Origin: Desulfobacterales bacterium | Lineage (GTDB): Bacteria > Desulfobacterota > Desulfobacteria > Desulfobacterales > BuS5 | Direction of reading: 5' to 3' | DNA length: 8,139 nucleotides | Assembly (NCBI GenBank): GCA_020056865.1 | Contig: JAGVGX010000273.1 | Location: 1-8,139 of the forward strand | In this document: piece after piece, positions 6,718 through 8,139 of the stretch | Layout: every line of letters starts with the position of its first letter | How positions within the stretch are numbered: position 1 is the first letter of the stretch | Translations under genes and position numbers: made by a program | Notes under the pieces: model-generated | The model's database searches: none | Told to the model about the DNA's origin: nothing | Seen by the model: only the letters and a program-made list of their open reading frames with translations

Positions 6718-7752
6718 CTAAACGCCCTCCATGGTATCAGGATGTAAAAGATTTTCAGTTACTTCTGAAGTGCTCTTTTCCGACTTAACATCGTCAACAT
6801 AAAACCCATTTTCCTTTAAAACGTCTCTTAAATATTCTTGTTCTCCGGGTATTTCTTCCAAATTTCTGATATATTCCAGGAAATGTTCTTCCATTTGATG
6901 TTCTCTGGTTATTTTACCGGTTAAAAAAGACCATTGCAGGGGGAATCTTCCAGGAACCACATGAACATTTGTCCAGTGCCAGAAGGCAACGACGATAAGT
7001 GCCATAATCGCTTCATCCACATGCATTAACCTTGCAAGATCTTGTATAAAGGTTGGAAGTGCAGTAAAATTGGCAAGGGTTTCAGAAAATATTTTAACCA
7101 GACCGTCAGGAAAAATTATCATTAACATATCTGGAAACAGGTTAGAGGTAATCTCGGGAAACAACAATGCCGAACCTGCAGTCAACAACACCGTGTTACC
7201 CCATAAAATTGCAAGATAATGCATCTTTTGTTTATACATAAATTTTTCCATTTTCGGGCGATACGGTTCTTTACCAAGAAAATATTTTAAATCAGCGATA
7301 AAATCATAGAGGTCCTTTAAACGGGGAATCTGCGTCCGTTTATAGTCAAATTTGCCACGTTTAATCTTTTGAACCGTTCCTGCGATAATCGTCGAAACAT
7401 GATATACAGAAGAAAACACCATAATAGACGCACCAACTCTATGAATAATTCTTGCTGTATCGGGTCCTCCAAGCATAGAGACAATATAAGGTGCCCAGAA
7501 CAGATCGCTGAAATAAAGCGGCAGTCCGGTTAATGCAAGCGTGAGAAAGCTTACGAACACCATGATATGTTGAATAACAATGTGAATGGAATATCTCGGC
7601 AAATCACCCAAAGGATCGGACAGAACATATCTATAGATATCCCTTGGAATAACGCCTACACCTTTAACATGCGTAAAAAAATCATCCTGAAGCATGTCTT
7701 CTTTATTATACTTGGGTTGCGTAGGTACAGATTCTGATATTGTTACCGGCAT
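6718..7752 (-). CDS. Four-helix membrane cytochrome b, formate dehydrogenase gamma/FdnI-like
   Basis: A 344-residue inner-membrane protein with four hydrophobic helices, at about 57-82, 102-125, 178-198 and 244-266. Helix 1 carries the IQHIMVF...ALTGLPLYF pattern typical of cytochrome b subunits of formate dehydrogenases and hydrogenases. Candidate heme ligands are His57 or His62 in helix 1, His104 or His118 in helix 2, and His244 and His259 in helix 4. That distribution fits the two-heme FdnI scheme. Charged tails of about 55 residues (N-terminal) and 75 residues (C-terminal) are probably cytoplasmic. Such subunits exchange electrons between periplasmic partners and the quinone pool. No dehydrogenase or hydrogenase catalytic subunit is visible nearby; the partners here are c-type cytochromes. 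ATG at 7752 follows AGGAG at good spacing, 18 nt after the upstream cytochrome gene. Family placement is firm; physiological partner and electron direction are inferred. Confidence 0.93.
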   Translation of the reverse strand: MPVTISESVPTQPKYNKEDMLQDDFFTHVKGVGVIPRDIYRYVLSDPLGDLPRYSIHIVIQHIMVFVSFLTLALTGLPLYFSDLFWAPYIVSMLGGPDTARIIHRVGASIMVFSSVYHVSTIIAGTVQKIKRGKFDYKRTQIPRLKDLYDFIADLKYFLGKEPYRPKMEKFMYKQKMHYLAILWGNTVLLTAGSALLFPEITSNLFPDMLMIIFPDGLVKIFSETLANFTALPTFIQDLARLMHVDEAIMALIVVAFWHWTNVHVVPGRFPLQWSFLTGKITREHQMEEHFLEYIRNLEEIPGEQEYLRDVLKENGFYVDDVKSEKSTSEVTENLLHPDTMEGV

Positions 7753-7770
7753 AAATTCTCCTGTCTTTCG

Positions 7771-8139
7771 TTATCGTGATTTGATGTTGGATCTGCTTTT
7801 TTTCACGCCTCGCCAAGATGTACCTTGTTTTAACTTCCATTTGATACCATCTTTTCTCCTTCGATATACTTCAATAGACAAAAGGGCTAAAAAGCTGGAA
7901 ATAGTACCATACAATGCACAAGTTAAAAGAACACTCAACGCATGTAAAACAGGTGTTTCCCTGTGATCAGCACTGGGATGAACGGCAATCTGTATAAAGT
8001 TCTGATTGACTCTCACATGACATTGGCGGCAGGTTTTTTCAAGATTGTCTTTATTAACCGTAGACTTTTTATCATCTTGTTTATAAATATCATGAAGTGA
8101 ATTGGTAGAATGACAGCTTATACAATCCGGGGCCACCTG
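7771..8139 (-). CDS. Membrane-anchored multiheme cytochrome c, C-terminal part only
   Basis: The reading frame is open to the window edge, so only the last 122 residues are seen and the true start is upstream. Two heme sites are visible: CISCH, five residues in, and CRQCH about 30 residues later. Then come an HPSADH stretch with possible axial His, one hydrophobic segment (LHALSVLLTC to LALLSIEVY), and a very basic tail of about 34 residues rich in Arg and Lys. The charge pattern places the heme domain in the periplasm and the tail in the cytoplasm. A C-terminally anchored cytochrome c directly followed by a cytochrome b recalls the CbcA-CbcB pair of Geobacter sulfurreducens; this is an analogy from gene arrangement, not shown homology. 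A GTG near the edge is inside the heme domain and is not a credible start. Confidence 0.88.
   Translation of the reverse strand, partial: QVAPDCISCHSTNSLHDIYKQDDKKSTVNKDNLEKTCRQCHVRVNQNFIQIAVHPSADHRETPVLHALSVLLTCALYGTISSFLALLSIEVYRRRKDGIKWKLKQGTSWRGVKKSRSNIKSR

Noticed and set aside
6718..7752. Formate dehydrogenase or hydrogenase gamma subunit as a literal assignment
   Set aside because: The fold matches, but no catalytic or iron-sulfur subunit is in the window and all neighbours are c-type cytochromes. A general cytochrome b call is safer.

Overview
All eight genes in this window lie on the minus strand, so the biological reading direction runs from base 8139 down to base 1. The DNA is AT-rich by eye. 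Multiheme c-type cytochromes, an NHL-repeat protein, and a heme-biosynthesis pair (hemC, hemE) flanking a TPR protein together suggest an anaerobic, cytochrome-rich bacterium. My best guess is Desulfobacterota (a Desulfobacterales-like sulfate reducer or a relative); this is inferred from gene style, not from a marker gene.

Region 1 (8139 to about 4860) is a tightly spaced respiratory operon. In order it holds: the C-terminal part of a membrane-anchored c-type cytochrome (cut by the window edge, two hemes visible); a four-helix FdnI-like cytochrome b; a membrane-anchored triheme cytochrome c (2-nt gap, GTG start); and a secreted six-bladed NHL beta-propeller (10-nt gap, TTG start). A secreted 18-heme cytochrome c (2580-4859) follows after 37 nt. 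At least 23 c-type hemes are encoded in the visible part. The simplest reading is an electron-transfer module linking the membrane quinone pool, through the cytochrome b and anchored cytochromes, to a large periplasmic or surface multiheme wire. The NHL protein would be a structural or docking partner. Direction of electron flow, terminal acceptor and cellular location are not shown by the sequence. No outer-membrane porin gene is present in the window.

Region 2 (about 2580 to 1) holds tetrapyrrole genes. hemC (hydroxymethylbilane synthase) lies 108 nt downstream of the 18-heme gene. After a 147-nt spacer with a plausible sigma70-type promoter comes a membrane-anchored TPR protein. Its stop codon overlaps the GTG start of hemE (uroporphyrinogen decarboxylase) as GTGA. 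hemE runs off the left edge of the window. Heme-synthesis genes directly behind heme-demanding cytochromes suggest coordinated supply, but shared transcription is not proven.

I see no RNA genes, mobile elements, CRISPR arrays or large DNA repeats. No gene-free stretch exceeds 150 bases. Plus-strand open frames are shadows of the minus-strand genes.
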